The notes under the pieces are model-generated. The model was not told the DNA's origin and ran no database searches. It saw nothing but the letters and a program-made list of their open reading frames with translations. From positions 33,750,678 to 33,814,677 of the forward strand of contig CM033725.1 of assembly GCA_019671005.1 (NCBI GenBank): a stretch of 64,000 nt of DNA, given 5' to 3'. The position numbers and the translations under genes were made by a program. This document shows positions 1 through 11,167 of this stretch, piece after piece. The stretch comes from Hibiscus mutabilis (lineage: Eukaryota > Streptophyta > Magnoliopsida > Malvales > Malvaceae). The stretch's first letter is position 1, and each line of letters opens with the position of its first letter.

Positions 1-1
1 T

Positions 2-1495
2 TGAATATTTGCTATGTAAGAAGAGTTAAATCAATTTGAGAAAAGTAAAGTATGGACACTAGTTGATAGGCCAAGTAATAAATCTACCATAGGAACTAAA
101 TGGGCTTTTAGAAACAAACTAGATGAGAGTGGTAATATAATGAGGAACAAGGCTAGACTTGTTGCTCAAGGTTACACTCAAGAAGAAGAAATTGATTTTG
201 ATGAAACCTATGCACCTATAGCTAGAATCGAAGTTATTAGGATGCTTCTTGCATTTGCATGTTATCATGAATTCAAGCTTTTTCAAATGGATGTAAAAAG
301 TGCTTTTCTAAATGGTTTCATAAATGAAGAAGTATATGTAACAAAATCACCCAATTTTGAAGATCTAAAATACCCAAACCATGTTTTTAAACTTTCAAAA
401 GCTTTATATGGATTGAAACAAACTCCTAGAGCTTTGTATGAAAGATTGTCAAATTTTTTGATTAAAAATGGTTTTGACAAAGGAAAGGCGGATACTACTC
501 TATTTATTAAAATAAAAGGCAAAGACATCTTAGTAGTTCAAATTTATGTTGATGATATTATATTTGGTTCTACTAATGAATTACTTTGCCAAGATTTTGC
601 TAAGTTGATGCAAGGTGAGTTTGAGATGAGTATGAAGGGGGAGCTCTCATTATTCTTGGGGCTCCAAATCAAACAAATGAAGGATGACATCTTCATCAAT
701 CAAGCTAAGTACATCAAAGACATGCTCAAGAAGTTTGGCTTGGAGAATGTGAAACCTCAAGCCACACCAATGAGTTCATCTACAAAGCTTGACAAAGATG
801 AAGAAGGTAAGCGTGTTGATTTAAAGCTTTATAGATCAATGATAGGATATTTGCTTTATCTTACTGCAAGTAGACCGGATATAATGTTTAGTGTTTGTCT
901 GTGTGCTCGATTTCAAGCTAGTCCTAGAGAATCACAACTACAAGCCATTAAGAGAATCTTTAAATACCTTAGAGACACACCTTGTTTAGGTCTTTGGTAT
1001 CCTAGAAACTCTTCCTTTAGTTTGCATGCTTATTCAAATACGGATTATGAAGGTTGTAAGATAGATAGAAAGAGTACCTCCGGTACTTGTCAATTCCTAG
1101 GTAGTATGCTCATATTATGATTTTCTAAGAAACAAAATAGTGTAGCATTATCTACCACTGAGGCGAAATATATTTCACCCAGAAGTTATTATGCTCAAAT
1201 TCTTTAGATGAAGTAACAACTCTTAGATTATGGAATTGAAGTAGGTACCATCCATCTAAAGTGTGACAATACTAGTGCCATTTGTCTCACTAAGAATCTC
1301 ATCCAACACTCTAGAACCAAGCACATAGAGATAAGGCATCATTTTATTTGAGATTATGTCTTGAAAAATGACGTTGTTCTAGAATATGTTGACACCTTAA
1401 ACCAACTAGCGGATATCTTCACCAAACCTTTAGATAAAGAGCGTTTTTGGTCTCTTAGAAGAGAGTTAGGGTTTACTAGCCTTTCTAAACTTTAG
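2..1495 (+). pseudogene. SIRE-type Ty1/copia polyprotein 3' part (reverse transcriptase and RNase H), decayed
   Basis: One frame runs from the window edge to a stop at 1493-1495. It contains the copia reverse transcriptase (KARLVAQGYTQ near 150-185, FQMDVKSAFLNG near 280-315, the catalytic YVDDIIFGS near 545-571) and the RNase H domain (SRPDIMFSV onward, then ALSTTEAKY and the ADIFTKPLD end near 1410-1437). A MQGEFEMSMKGELS stretch is typical of the SIRE/Maximus lineage. The frame is never shifted, but at least five in-frame stops break it (2-4, 17-19, 1118-1120, 1205-1207, 1349-1351). Each falls where the family has Trp, Gln or Arg, so each is explained by one C:G to T:A change. The element continues left of the window, and integrase and gag are not visible. 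It is a dead copy. Confidence 0.93.
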
Positions 1496-1706
1496 AGCCT
1501 TTTTGGTGTTTAAAACTAGCTTGAATTTGGTTAATTTCCATGCTCTTGTGTTTTTGCTCCTATATGCATTTATTCTTGTTGCTAGGGGAGTATGCATCTA
1601 TTTTTGCTCATACATGATGATCTCATATCATACACATGCATACTGATTTGATTAAGTTTGAATTTTTGAGCTCATTCCTACCGAAAATGACATTTTTTGC
1701 TTAGGG

Positions 1707-1850
1707 GTATCGATACGGGGTATCGCGTATCAATACGGGTATCATTAGGTAGTGTTTCGGTACAAGTAAACTTGTACACAGTTAGGGATCGGTACAGGTA
1801 CATTCCATATCGGTATGCAGTTCTGGTACGCTACTATAGCGTATCGATAC
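1707..1850. repeat. Cluster of GTATCGATAC-like palindromic decamers, copia spacer
   Basis: Decamers matching or close to GTATCGATAC start at 1707 (exact), 1727 (one change), 1754, 1786, 1807, 1821 (weak) and 1841 (exact). The pairs 1707/1727, 1786/1807 and 1821/1841 are 20-21 bp apart. The consensus is its own reverse complement, so each site is a small palindrome and each pair can also fold as an inverted repeat. The same motif and spacing occur in three other elements of this window. Confidence 0.7.
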
Positions 1851-2166
1851 GCGTAGTAGCTGGAGTCTTAAATAAGCATTAAAAGGGTTTTTTCTAATTT
1901 AAAACAAACCCTACTTTTTCTTTAAAACCCTACGTTGAGTTTTCCCTATTTAAAACCTTAAAACCCTTTGTTTTTCTCACAAATCATCATCAATTCTTTG
2001 GGGGCTTTTGGTTTTAACATCAAACCCCGAGCAATTTCATCAAGCTTTGTGCACAATCATCTCTTCATTCATCCATAATCCACATTCTCAAGGTATATAC
2101 TTTCTTTTATTTTCAATTTCTTTTATACTTGTATATTGTTTTTCCATCAAAAATTATATATTTAGG

Positions 2167-2192
2167 ATATATATATATATATATATATATAT
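2167..2192. repeat. (AT)n microsatellite
   Basis: An uninterrupted run of about 13 AT units lies inside the copia-derived spacer. No function is inferred. Confidence 0.9.
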
Positions 2193-2433
2193 TGGGTTTT
2201 AAAGATTTTACAAAAATTCATTCAACACTGAAATTTTTTTGTTCGAATATAAAATTATACTGGTATATTTTTCTACATTGTTTTTTAGTTTTTCTTTCAC
2301 CAAAAATTCTTTTTATACTTGTATCTGCTTTTAAACTATACAATATAGGTTTTCATAATACCTTGATCATTGGATTTAATGTGATGTTTATGCATACATT
2401 ATTTTTATAGTTTGATTTTTTTAGGTTTTTGCC

Positions 2434-2669
2434 ATGGGTCTTAAGAAAAGAGAGAGAAAAGAGATCGGGTCTAGTTCTTCAAATCAAAATCCTAATTCCG
2501 ACAATAGTGGTACAAAACTTAAACTAAGCCATATTTTTCAACAGTATTTTAATGAACCTCAATAACTTCGTGCCATGGATCGTTTTAAACAATACCAAAA
2601 TTTCAAAATCCGTCGTGAGCGCGTTGTTTCTATTCCTTTCACTTCTTCCAATGAATTTCACTTTCTCTA
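2434..2669 (+). pseudogene. Start of a second retrotransposon ORF downstream of copia pol, cut by gypsy A
   Basis: An ATG at 2434 opens a frame beginning MGLKKRERKEIGSSSS. It meets a TAA at 2563-2565 (a likely former Gln codon) and then continues in the same frame with RAMDRFKQYQNFKIRRERVV until the LTR of gypsy A begins at 2670. A basic and Ser-rich N-terminus followed by such a stretch resembles the extra ORF found after pol in some SIRE-type elements (the 'putative plant transposon protein' type), but the match is by eye and weak. The remainder was not found on the far side of the insertion. Confidence 0.45.
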
Positions 2670-5433
2670 TGTAACATCCCGAAATTTGACTTAGTCCAAA
2701 ATGGGTTTCGACGATCGAAAAACCTACATCGAAAAGGTCCAAATACTGTATTAACTTTGACCGCAAGGTCAATTGTATTGATATTAGACTCCAACTGAGT
2801 CAAATTATTGATTATGGGCCTTATTGAAATTATCGAAAATCTTTTAGTGACTAAACTATAGGAATTGAAGGTTTACGAGTACAAGTATAGAGAATTGAAA
2901 GTTGAGGGACTAATCTTTCAATTAGCCTCTCCTCAATTAAAATCACCGCATACGTGGGTGATCAAAAATAGATTCCTTCACCTTAAGGAAATCTTAAGGT
3001 TAAAATAAATAAAAGAAGGGAGGGAAGGTTTTGAAGCTTACCCGGGTTATGAGGAAGGAAGCATTTCTATCTCACCTCCTACCTCCAAGCAAGCACCTCC
3101 ATTGTTGAGGTTGGAAAAGCTTGAGATTTCTTCGATTTATCGATATCGAATCATTGCTATCAATCGGGTAAGCAAGGATCTTTAATTTATTGTTGAAATC
3201 CATGGACAAATTAAGTGTAATCTCAAGTTAAGGTTTTGACTATCCATGGGAATTGATAGCTAAATGGCTATTTTCAACTTTGATATTGAATTTGATATCG
3301 TTATACTAATTTCAATATCGTATTATCGATTCTAATCGATTCCTATTGTATAACCTAGCTCAAGAATTGGATAGAGATCATCCACCATCACCGAGGAAAG
3401 CTAGGAACAAAGGAATTGCCATCCGGGAGCCGTAGGAACATCAGATTATCAAGGTGAGTGTAGTCGGAGTCTCGAGATAGGCTAGGTGCCTTTCCTGATC
3501 CCATTGTCATTGATTATTGTATTTCTAACATCATTATTACGGAATATTGCACCGAATCACTTTGAGGATACTATTGGTAAGCACCGGTAAGTATAGTATA
3601 GATTATTGAGCATCAACATTGTTGTTGGACTTTGCTATCGATTTTGCTATTGTCCTCTTCATTGAATTATAGAAACATAGAACATTGATCATAGAGCATA
3701 GTCATTGCTATCATCATTGTTATTGTCACTAAGTATTGTTATTGATGTAGTTATTGTTATCGAAATATCATAAATGAAGCATCGATCATTGCCATTGTCA
3801 TTGAGATTATTGAGCACTGACATTGTTATTGAAATTGTTACTGAACATTGATATCGAATCGTTGCTTATTGACAAGAATATTAAACATTTCTATTTTCAT
3901 CGAACACCATTTATTAATATTGTTACCGAATCTTGGATTCGAAAGGACATTGGATACAATTGGCATGCCATAGAATTCATAAGCTCAGTGTACGGGTGGA
4001 CTACGGTCCTTGGGCTACAGCCTATATTGATTTGGAGAGGCAGAAGGATGTATTGTGATATTGGTCATATTGGCGAGGCAGAGGGAATAGACCATTCATT
4101 GATTTGGCAAGGCGTAGAAATTCGCGTATCCACTATTCGAGAATCGATCCAAGGGTTAATGTATGAGACATGATATTATTATTATTAAACATGAACATCG
4201 CATTGATAGCATTGGTTCATATCATCATTGTTATTGATATATGACATGAAATGCATTACATTAATATTGACATTGTTTATGACTACCTCACTAGGCAAAG
4301 TATGCCTAATGCATTTCATTCTATACATTTTAGGTTAAGGATTTCACCGTTGAAGATCGGAGAATTGACGTTGTTGACAAGTCACTACAAACCCCAAGTA
4401 ATGTGATTTGCCTTTATGAACTCCTAGGATGGTGGCAAAGTAGTTGAACTAGTCATTTATGACTCTTTTGATATGTGTGTATTATGCATGGCTTGTAAAA
4501 GTCACTATGGCTCTAATTGACCTTTTTGCATTATTTAAAATTGGCTAATAATGCATATTTGGCCTTAAAAGGTGAAACCTAGCAAACAGATTCGGATAGC
4601 CTTGAAATTTGACATGCTTATAGATTATAGCTTAATAAACTTGCTGGTAAAATTTCATTGCATTTGAACATTGTTCAACAGGTTAATTTGGTTAAAAACC
4701 AGATAAAATTTGACATTACAGTGCAAGTCGTACCAACACGGGTTCACCTATTTCGGTATGGTAGTGCATATTTGGGACAGTCAAAGTGTAGGTTAACCCA
4801 GGTGTATAGATACGGCTTCAAGGCATTTCGATTCGACTTTGGGCAGTGAGGTCTGGAAAATCAATGGTATCGGTACGAGTACATGGTGTATCAAAACGGG
4901 TCCTAGTTAAAGTCAACATTAGTCAACCCATATCGATACAGGTTAAGCTGCATCAAAACAAAGTTGGACAGTTTCATTTGGAGATCAAATCCATGTATAA
5001 GCGTACCGATACGACACCAAGGTATTTTGTTACGGTGTCTGTTATATCAGTTAGGGGCTGTTGAACACAGTTTTGCATTGTTTACATATCAGTCACTGAA
5101 TCTTGTTTGCTAAATTGAATAAGGAAATGAATTTCGATTGACATGAAACTTCACAGAGTCATCAATTACTTCTCGAATTAGATGGTCATTTGATAAATTT
5201 TTAAGAAAGCTCTATAAAATATCAAATTTATAGTTTGGTCCCTACGGGCTTGAGAAGTTTAAAATTGGTCCTAATTCAGATTAGCAAACCTCGTACCGCT
5301 TTGTTTTAGTTGCATATTGTTATTGCATCGCATCGTGTGACTTACTGATGTAATTGTTGCTCCGAATTTTCTGTATCGTTCACCAATAAAGCTTTCTGAC
5401 TCGATTTTCTACCAGATTGGGAATGGGTGTTAT
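2670..5433 (+). repeat. 5' LTR of gypsy A (about 2.76 kb)
   Basis: It begins TGTAACATCCCG and ends about 5433 at GGGTGTTATA, six bases before the primer binding site; the expected terminal ACA reads ATA. Its first about 840 bp (to about 3510) are repeated in the 3' LTR pieces. No protein is encoded. The region 3490-4330 is rich in imperfect ATTGTTATTG-type repeats, and 4730-5032 holds a palindrome cluster. Its last 400 bp include a TTGCATCGCATCG stretch and lead into the primer site. Confidence 0.85.
4730..5034. repeat. Cluster of degenerate GTATCGATAC-like decamers in the LTR of gypsy A
   Basis: Motif starts, read by eye, are 4730/4750, 4804/4825, 4867/4888, 4930/4950 and 5003/5022. That is five pairs, each 19-21 bp apart. 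The copies are more degenerate than in elements F and G (for example GTATCGGTAC at 4867, ATATCGATAC at 4930, GTACCGATAC at 5003), and the second member of most pairs is weak. The ORFs at 4658-5064 are by-products of this repeat. Confidence 0.6.
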
Positions 5434-5438
5434 ATTTG

Positions 5439-5450
5439 TGGTATCAGAGC
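5439..5450 (+). other. Primer binding site of gypsy A
   Basis: TGGTATCAGAGC is complementary to the 3' end of plant initiator Met tRNA and sits a few bases after the 5' LTR. It marks the start of minus-strand DNA synthesis. Confidence 0.9.
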
Positions 5451-5581
5451 TAGAACTTAGTCGATTTTAGGACTAAACCGAAGGCTATTGCATTGTTATT
5501 GAGTTACTTTACCGCTTAGGAGTTATATATTGTATATACTGTGACTTGTTGACTAATCTGATCTCTCATTATCTTATAGTT

Positions 5582-7110
5582 ATGTCTGAAACTAATGAAG
5601 CTCACATCAATGAGCCTGCCATTGGTTCCTCGACACACTGCGAGGAAATTAGGGGGAGATCCTCCTAATCCATAAGAAGCCTCTGCACGAGGCGCCGGAC
5701 CTGAGATGCTTACTGCTCAGGCCGAATGTTATCAAAATTTGGCCAATATGTTTAAGCAGTTTATGACTGCGACGAGGGTCGAACCAGTAGCGCAGCCTAC
5801 CGCACCAGTTGTCCAGCACACTCAAGCCCCTATTGATAAGCTTTCACAGTACCGGGCTTATACTTTCACTGGTCAGGATGATGACAATCCTAAAATTACT
5901 GAATATTGGCTGGACAATACCCTACAAATATTGAATAAGCAGTTGTAGTGTTTGGATGAGCACAAGCTAGAATGCGCCCTTGCATTACTAACCGATGAAG
6001 CTTTGCATTGGTGGGAGACTTCTACCCTTACGATCTCCGAAGACACTATAACCTAGGAATAAGCAGTTGTAGTGTTTGGATGAGCACAAGCTAGAATGCG
6101 CCCTTGCATTACTAACCGATGAAGCTTTGCATTGGTGGGAGACTTCTACCCTTACGATCTCCGAAGACACTATAACCTAGGAATAAACAGTTGGTGGGAG
6201 ACTTCTACCCTTACGGTCAGGATGATGACAATCCTAAAATTACTGAATATTGGCTGGACAATACCCTACAAATATTGAATAAGCAGATGTAGTGTTTGGA
6301 TGAGCACAAGCTAGAATGCGCCCTTGCATTACTAACCGATGAAGCTTTGCATTGGTGGGAGACTTCTACCATTACGATCTCCGAAGACACTATAACCTAG
6401 GAATTCTTTCTTCGAGAGTTTCACAAGAAGTACATTAGCGAGTTTGATCTCGCAGAAAGACGTAGCATCTTCCTCCACCTCAAGCAAGGTGGGCAGCCAA
6501 TTGAGCAATACATCTATGATTTTTGTAAGTATTACCGATATGGTGCTAAATATATCAAGAAAGAGAAAGAAAAGTGTCGTATGTTCATTATCGGGCTAAG
6601 TGATAAGCTTCGCCCCATGTTTACTGCACTAGGCATCGACTTCCAAGACTTGGTGAATTGAGTCAAAGCTACTGAAGCGTTGTTGAAAGCCCAAAAGACC
6701 ATTGGGTCGGGCAAAGTTGAGAAAAGGTTCAGAGATGATTCTCGACCTCTTAGATGGAACAAGAATGGAAAGTATCAAGGCCCTAAGCAACATGTCTATC
6801 CGCAGCAATCTCGTTCTAGGAACATTAAGAAGCCTCAGACTATGACTTAGTCTCTTTCCAAGGCAGCCTCGGTTGAGAGCACTAGAGGCTCTAATAGAGG
6901 TTCACAACACCCTGTTTGTAACTACTATCAGAACATGCATCCAACAGGTCCATGCCATAAACAGACTAGATCTTGTTTCTTTTGTGGCGAGCAAGGCCAT
7001 TTTATCTGTGATTGTCAACTGAATGCAACCAAGTCTACTGCTACACCGGCTAATGTTACAACCCCTAATCAGTCCTTCCGAGGTAAAGGGTCAAGGCAAG
7101 GTTCACCATG
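5582..7110 (+). pseudogene. gag of gypsy A, decayed, with zinc knuckle
   Basis: The frame starts at ATG 5582 soon after the primer site. Conserved Ty3/gypsy gag sequence is readable: a YTFTGQDDDNPKITEYWL stretch near 5860, ALHWWET near 6000 and again near 6349, and FLREFHKKYISEFDLAERR near 6410-6465. A CCHC zinc knuckle (C-x2-C-x4-H-x4-C) is at 6974-7015. Stops occur at former Trp, Gln and Arg codons (for example 6658-6660 and 6848-6850), and the N-terminal third also shows frame changes. A tandem duplication at 5934-6403 further breaks it. The product would have been the capsid/nucleocapsid precursor; this copy cannot make it. Confidence 0.85.
5934..6403 (+). repeat. Local duplication within gag of gypsy A (about 124-bp unit)
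   Basis: A unit starting AATAAGCAGTTGTAGTG begins at 5934 and again at 6058. A third start at 6182 is shortened and jumps to a repeat of upstream gag sequence (from about 6214), so a fourth copy begins at 6278. Units carry the same stop changes, so the duplication followed at least some of the decay. The short GAAT shared at the junctions suggests replication slippage or end joining. Confidence 0.85.
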
Positions 7111-7189
7111 AGCTGTAGGGAGACCTAGCGGCTTTGGGAAGGCATCGAGCAAGCAAGAATCAGAGGTACCTGCCCAAATGTATCATGTG

Positions 7190-10100
7190 AGGAGTAGGGA
7201 AGAAGGGGATAAACCCGATGTCATTGGAGGTACCATTGAATTGTATTCCTATACTTTATATGCATTGATTGATCCTGGTTCTACCCACTCTTTTATAAGC
7301 ACCGTGTTGGTTAAAAGCAAATATTATTGTCTGAACCTATAGTACCGAGAATTTTTGTAACAAATCATTTAGGTGATTGTGTCACCATAAATCTTATGTG
7401 CAAGAATTGTCCCTTAGTGAATCAAAGGATTCCTTTTATGGACAATCTATTGGCCCTATCGATCCATGAGTTTGATGTTATACTGGGTCTAGACTGGCTT
7501 AGTGAGCATCAAGTGTGGGTAGATTGTAGTAAGAGGAAGCTATACTTTCGAGGCCTTGGAAAGGAAAGTATAGTGTTGATGAATTCAGGAAATCCTTCCT
7601 TATACGCTTTGACATTGGAAGCCAAGAATAGACCACGTTTTGTGGATGTTGACATCCTATATGAATTCTCTGATGTCTTCCCTGATAAACTTCTAGTTTT
7701 ACTCCAACTCGTGAAGTTAAATTCGGCATTGAAGTGCAACCTGGAACTACCCTAGTTTCTATTGCACCTTACCGCATGGCAGCCATTGAGCTCAAGGAGC
7801 TAAAGGGTCAAATTCAAGACCTTTTGAATAAAGGTTTCATTCGATCGAATTTCTATCCTTAGGGAGCATCAGTTCTTTTTGTTAAGAAGAATGATGGTTC
7901 CATGAGATTTTGTATCAACTACCGACATTTAAACAAGGTAACCATCAAGAATAAGTATCATTTGCCAAAGATAGATGACTATTCGATCAACTTAAGAATG
8001 CCTCTATGTTTTCCAATATCGATTTAAGGTCCGGGTATTACCATATGAGAGTCAAAGAATGTAATGTACCCAAGACGGCCTTTCGAACAAGATACAGACA
8101 CGACGAATTCTTAGTGATGCCTTTTGGGCTAACCAATGCATCGACAGCTTTCATAGATCTAATGAATTGGGTTTTCAAACCCTACCTTGATAAATTCGTA
8201 TTAGTGTTCATTGACGACATATTGATTTATTCTAAAAAGCCTACAGAGAATCGAGATCACCTTCGCATTGTGCTTCAGATCCTTCGGGAGAAGCAATTGT
8301 TTGCTAAGTTTTCCAAATGTGAGTTCTAGCTCACCAAAGTTGTCTTCCTTAGGCGCATTGTATCGGCTTCGGGCATACAAGTAGATCTGAAGAAGATCCA
8401 AGCCATCGTTGATTGACACCCACTGGAGAACATTGGTAAGGTGAGAAGTTTTCTTGGTCTCGCTGGCTATTATAGAAGATTCGTCAAAGGGTTCTCTATG
8501 ATAGTAGCTCCTCTAACTAAGTTGTTGAGAAAGAAAGCTCCATTTGTTTGGTCTGCGGATCAACAAAGAAGTTTTGATCAATTGAAGCAAGTGTTGACAC
8601 ACGCACCAGTCTTAACCCAACCCAAGTTTGGAAAAGACTACACCGTTTATAGTGATGCCTTGCATATCGGGTTAGGATGCATATTGATGCAAGAAGGTAG
8701 GGTCATTGCCTATGCGTCGAGGCAACTAAAGCCCCATAAAATGAATTATCCTACTCATGACCTGGAGTTGGATGCAATTGTCTTTGCATTGAAAATCTAG
8801 AGACATTATCTCTATGGAGAGAAATGATACCTTTTCACTGATCATAAGAGTCTCAAGTACCTTTTGACCTAGAAGGAGTTGAATCTTCGGTAAAGGAGAT
8901 GGATGGAACTCCTCAAGGACTACGATCTTGTTATTGATTACCATCCAGGCAAGGTCAATGTTGTAGATGATGCACTCAGCCGCAAACCTCTACCTAGTAA
9001 GTATTGTTATTGATTATTGAGTCTAATATGTTGATTAGTGTATCGACTCATTGCAAAGTCCTTGTATTGCAGCTCCTCAAGCTATCGATGCTCACTTCCG
9101 TCTTTAGCAGCATCTCTATCTCGTAGCTAAACTTCAAGTTCAATCTACCATCATATCGATAATTCAAGCTTTACAAAAGTAATACCCTAAGCTTCAAGTT
9201 ATCTTTTCCAAGCTGCAAGACAACCCCGACTTCAGAATAAATTTTGAAGGGCTCTTATGTTTTTGTGATCGGGTCTGTGTACCCAATAATGAATCTCTTC
9301 GTACCGATATCCTCAGGGAAGCTCATTCGAGTTCTTTCTCTATCCATCCAGGGTCGGTATAGACGTACAAGGACCTACGAGAGCTTTTCTGGTGGCTAGG
9401 CATAAAACAAGCTATAGTTGAATTCGTGTCAAAGTGCCTCATGTGTTAGCGTGTTAAAGCTAAACATCGTGTTCCTACCGGCTTATTACAACCCATCGAT
9501 CTACCGCAATAGAAGTAGGAGAAGATCAGTATGGATTTTGTTAGTGGTCTAACTTTGACTCCTACTAAACATGATGCCATTTGGGTCATTGTAGACCGTT
9601 TCACCAAGTCAGCCTATTTCTTGCCAGTTCGGATGGACTATGGTCTTCCTAAACTAGCTAACTTGTATATCAAGGAAGTTATCCGAATCCACAGAGTGCC
9701 TCAGTCAATCATTTCTGATCGAGATCCACGATTTGTATCTCGATTCTGGAAGTTGTTGCAATGAGCTCTAGGCACCAGAGTTAACCTCAGTACTACTTTT
9801 CACCCTCAATTTGACGGCCAATCGGAAAGGGTAATCCAAGTTTTGGAAGACATGCTCTATGATTGTATCATTGATTTCGGAGGCTCCTTGGAGAAATCCC
9901 TACCTTTATCGAGTTTGCCTACAACAACAATTACCAAGCTTCCATCAAGATGGCACCGTATGAAGCTTTGTATGGCAGACATTGCAGAACTCCGTTGTGT
10001 TGGTCTAAACTTGGTGAAGGAAATGTGTTAGGCCCTGACTTACTTTGAGAAACCGAGGAACGGGTTACCATCATCCATGATCGATTAAAAGTTATCTTTA

Positions 10101-10585
10101 ACCAGTAGAAAGCCTATGTTGATCTTAAGCGAAAGGATATACAGTACGAAGTTGGTGAGAAAGCTTTTCTTAAAGTCTCACCTAGGAAGAAAGTTCTGAG
10201 GTTCGGAAGAAAAAAGAAGCCGAGTCCCCGATTCATTGGACCTTTCGAAGTTACTGAAAAAATTGGCCCTGTGGCTTACTGCTTATTGTTACCCCCAGAG
10301 TTGAGTAAGATTCATGATGTGTTTTATGTATCAATGCTCCAAAAGTGTCGTTCCGACCCTTCGCATATCATTAAACTTGAATAAGTGGAACTTCAACCAG
10401 ATCTGTCCTATGAGGAAGAACAGGTTCAAATTCTAGCAAAGGAAGTCAAAAGACTTCGCAACAAGTCTGTTCCTTTGGTTAAAGTGCTCTGGAGGAGTCA
10501 CTATAATAAAGAAGCAGCCTGGGAACCAGAGGAATCGATGAAGAAGTAATATCCTCATCTCTTTGCTTCAGGTAAAAAAATTTGA
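7190..10585 (+). pseudogene. pol of gypsy A: protease, reverse transcriptase, RNase H, integrase, chromodomain-like end; decayed
   Basis: In order: aspartic protease with ALIDPGSTHSFIS near 7262-7300 and VILGLDWLSEHQ near 7475-7510; reverse transcriptase from the PYRMA motif near 7771 through DLRSGYYHMRV (8022), TAFRTRY, MPFGLTNA and the catalytic FIDD near 8210-8221; RNase H with YTVYSDALHIGLGC near 8639 and TDHKSLKYLL near 8840; integrase with DFVSGL at 9534, VDRFTKSAYF at 9591 and the FHPQFDGQSER region near 9801; and a chromodomain-like end (VLWRSHYN...WEPEESMKK) near 10486-10548. More than ten stops interrupt it, nearly all at Trp or Gln positions. It is not functional. Confidence 0.9.
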
Positions 10586-10600
10586 GGACAAATTTTTCTT

Positions 10601-10611
10601 AAGGGGGAAAG
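10601..10611 (+). other. Polypurine tract of gypsy A
   Basis: AAGGGGGAAAG lies directly before the 3' LTR start (TTGTAACATCC), the expected plus-strand primer position. Confidence 0.85.
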
Positions 10612-10612
10612 T

Positions 10613-11167
10613 TGTAACATCCTGAAATTCGAATTAGTCGGAAATGGGTTCTAGCGATCAGAAACCCTAAATCGAAAAGGTCCAAATATTGTTTTGACTT
10701 TGACTGTAAGGTCAATTATATCGATATTAGACTCCAATTGAGTCAAATTATTGATTATGGACCTTATTGAAATTATCAAAAATCTTTTAGTGACTAAAAT
10801 ATAGAAATTGAAAGTTTAGGGATACAAGTATAGAAAATTGAGAGTTGAGGGACTAACCTTGCGATTAGCCCCTCCTCAATTAAAATCACCACTTACGTGG
10901 GTGATCAGAAATAGATTCATTCACCTTAAGGAAATCTTAAGGTTATAATAAATAAAAGAACGAAGGGAAGGATTGGAAGCTTACCTGGGTTATGAGGAAG
11001 CGAACACTTCTATCTCATCTCCTACCTCTAAGCAAGCACCTTCATTGTTGAGGTTAGAAAAGCTTGAAATTTTTTCGGTTTATCGATATCAAATCATTGC
11101 TCTCGATCGGGTAAGCTAGGATCCTTAATTTATTGTTGAAATCCATGGATAAATTGAGTGTAATCTC
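10613..11167 (+). repeat. 3' LTR of gypsy A, first part, before the solo-LTR insertion
   Basis: It matches the 5' LTR from its first base (TGTAACATCC) to the position of base 3226, then stops at an inserted element. The last five bases ATCTC (11163-11167) are repeated at 14595-14599 as a target-site duplication. Confidence 0.9.

Larger units (their letters stand above)
1496..2433 (+). mobile_element. Non-coding spacer of the SIRE-type copia element between pol and the downstream ORF
   Basis: This 0.9 kb follows the pol stop and precedes a second ORF, as expected for SIRE elements, which carry extra sequence after pol. It holds a cluster of palindromic CGATAC motifs (1707-1850) and a dinucleotide microsatellite (2167-2192). 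Its weak ORFs translate to Arg/Tyr/Ile/Ser-rich strings that only reflect the repeated motif. No LTR start was identified before the gypsy insertion at 2670, so the 3' LTR of this copia is missing from the window or lost. Confidence 0.6.

Noticed and set aside
1697..1882. ORF with Arg/Tyr/Ser/Ile-rich peptide (and similar ones at 4658-5064, 54726-55038, 60837-61052, 63173-63522)
   Set aside because: The peptides are direct translations of the repeated GTATCGATAC-type motif, occur on both strands and in several frames, and lie in LTRs or spacers.
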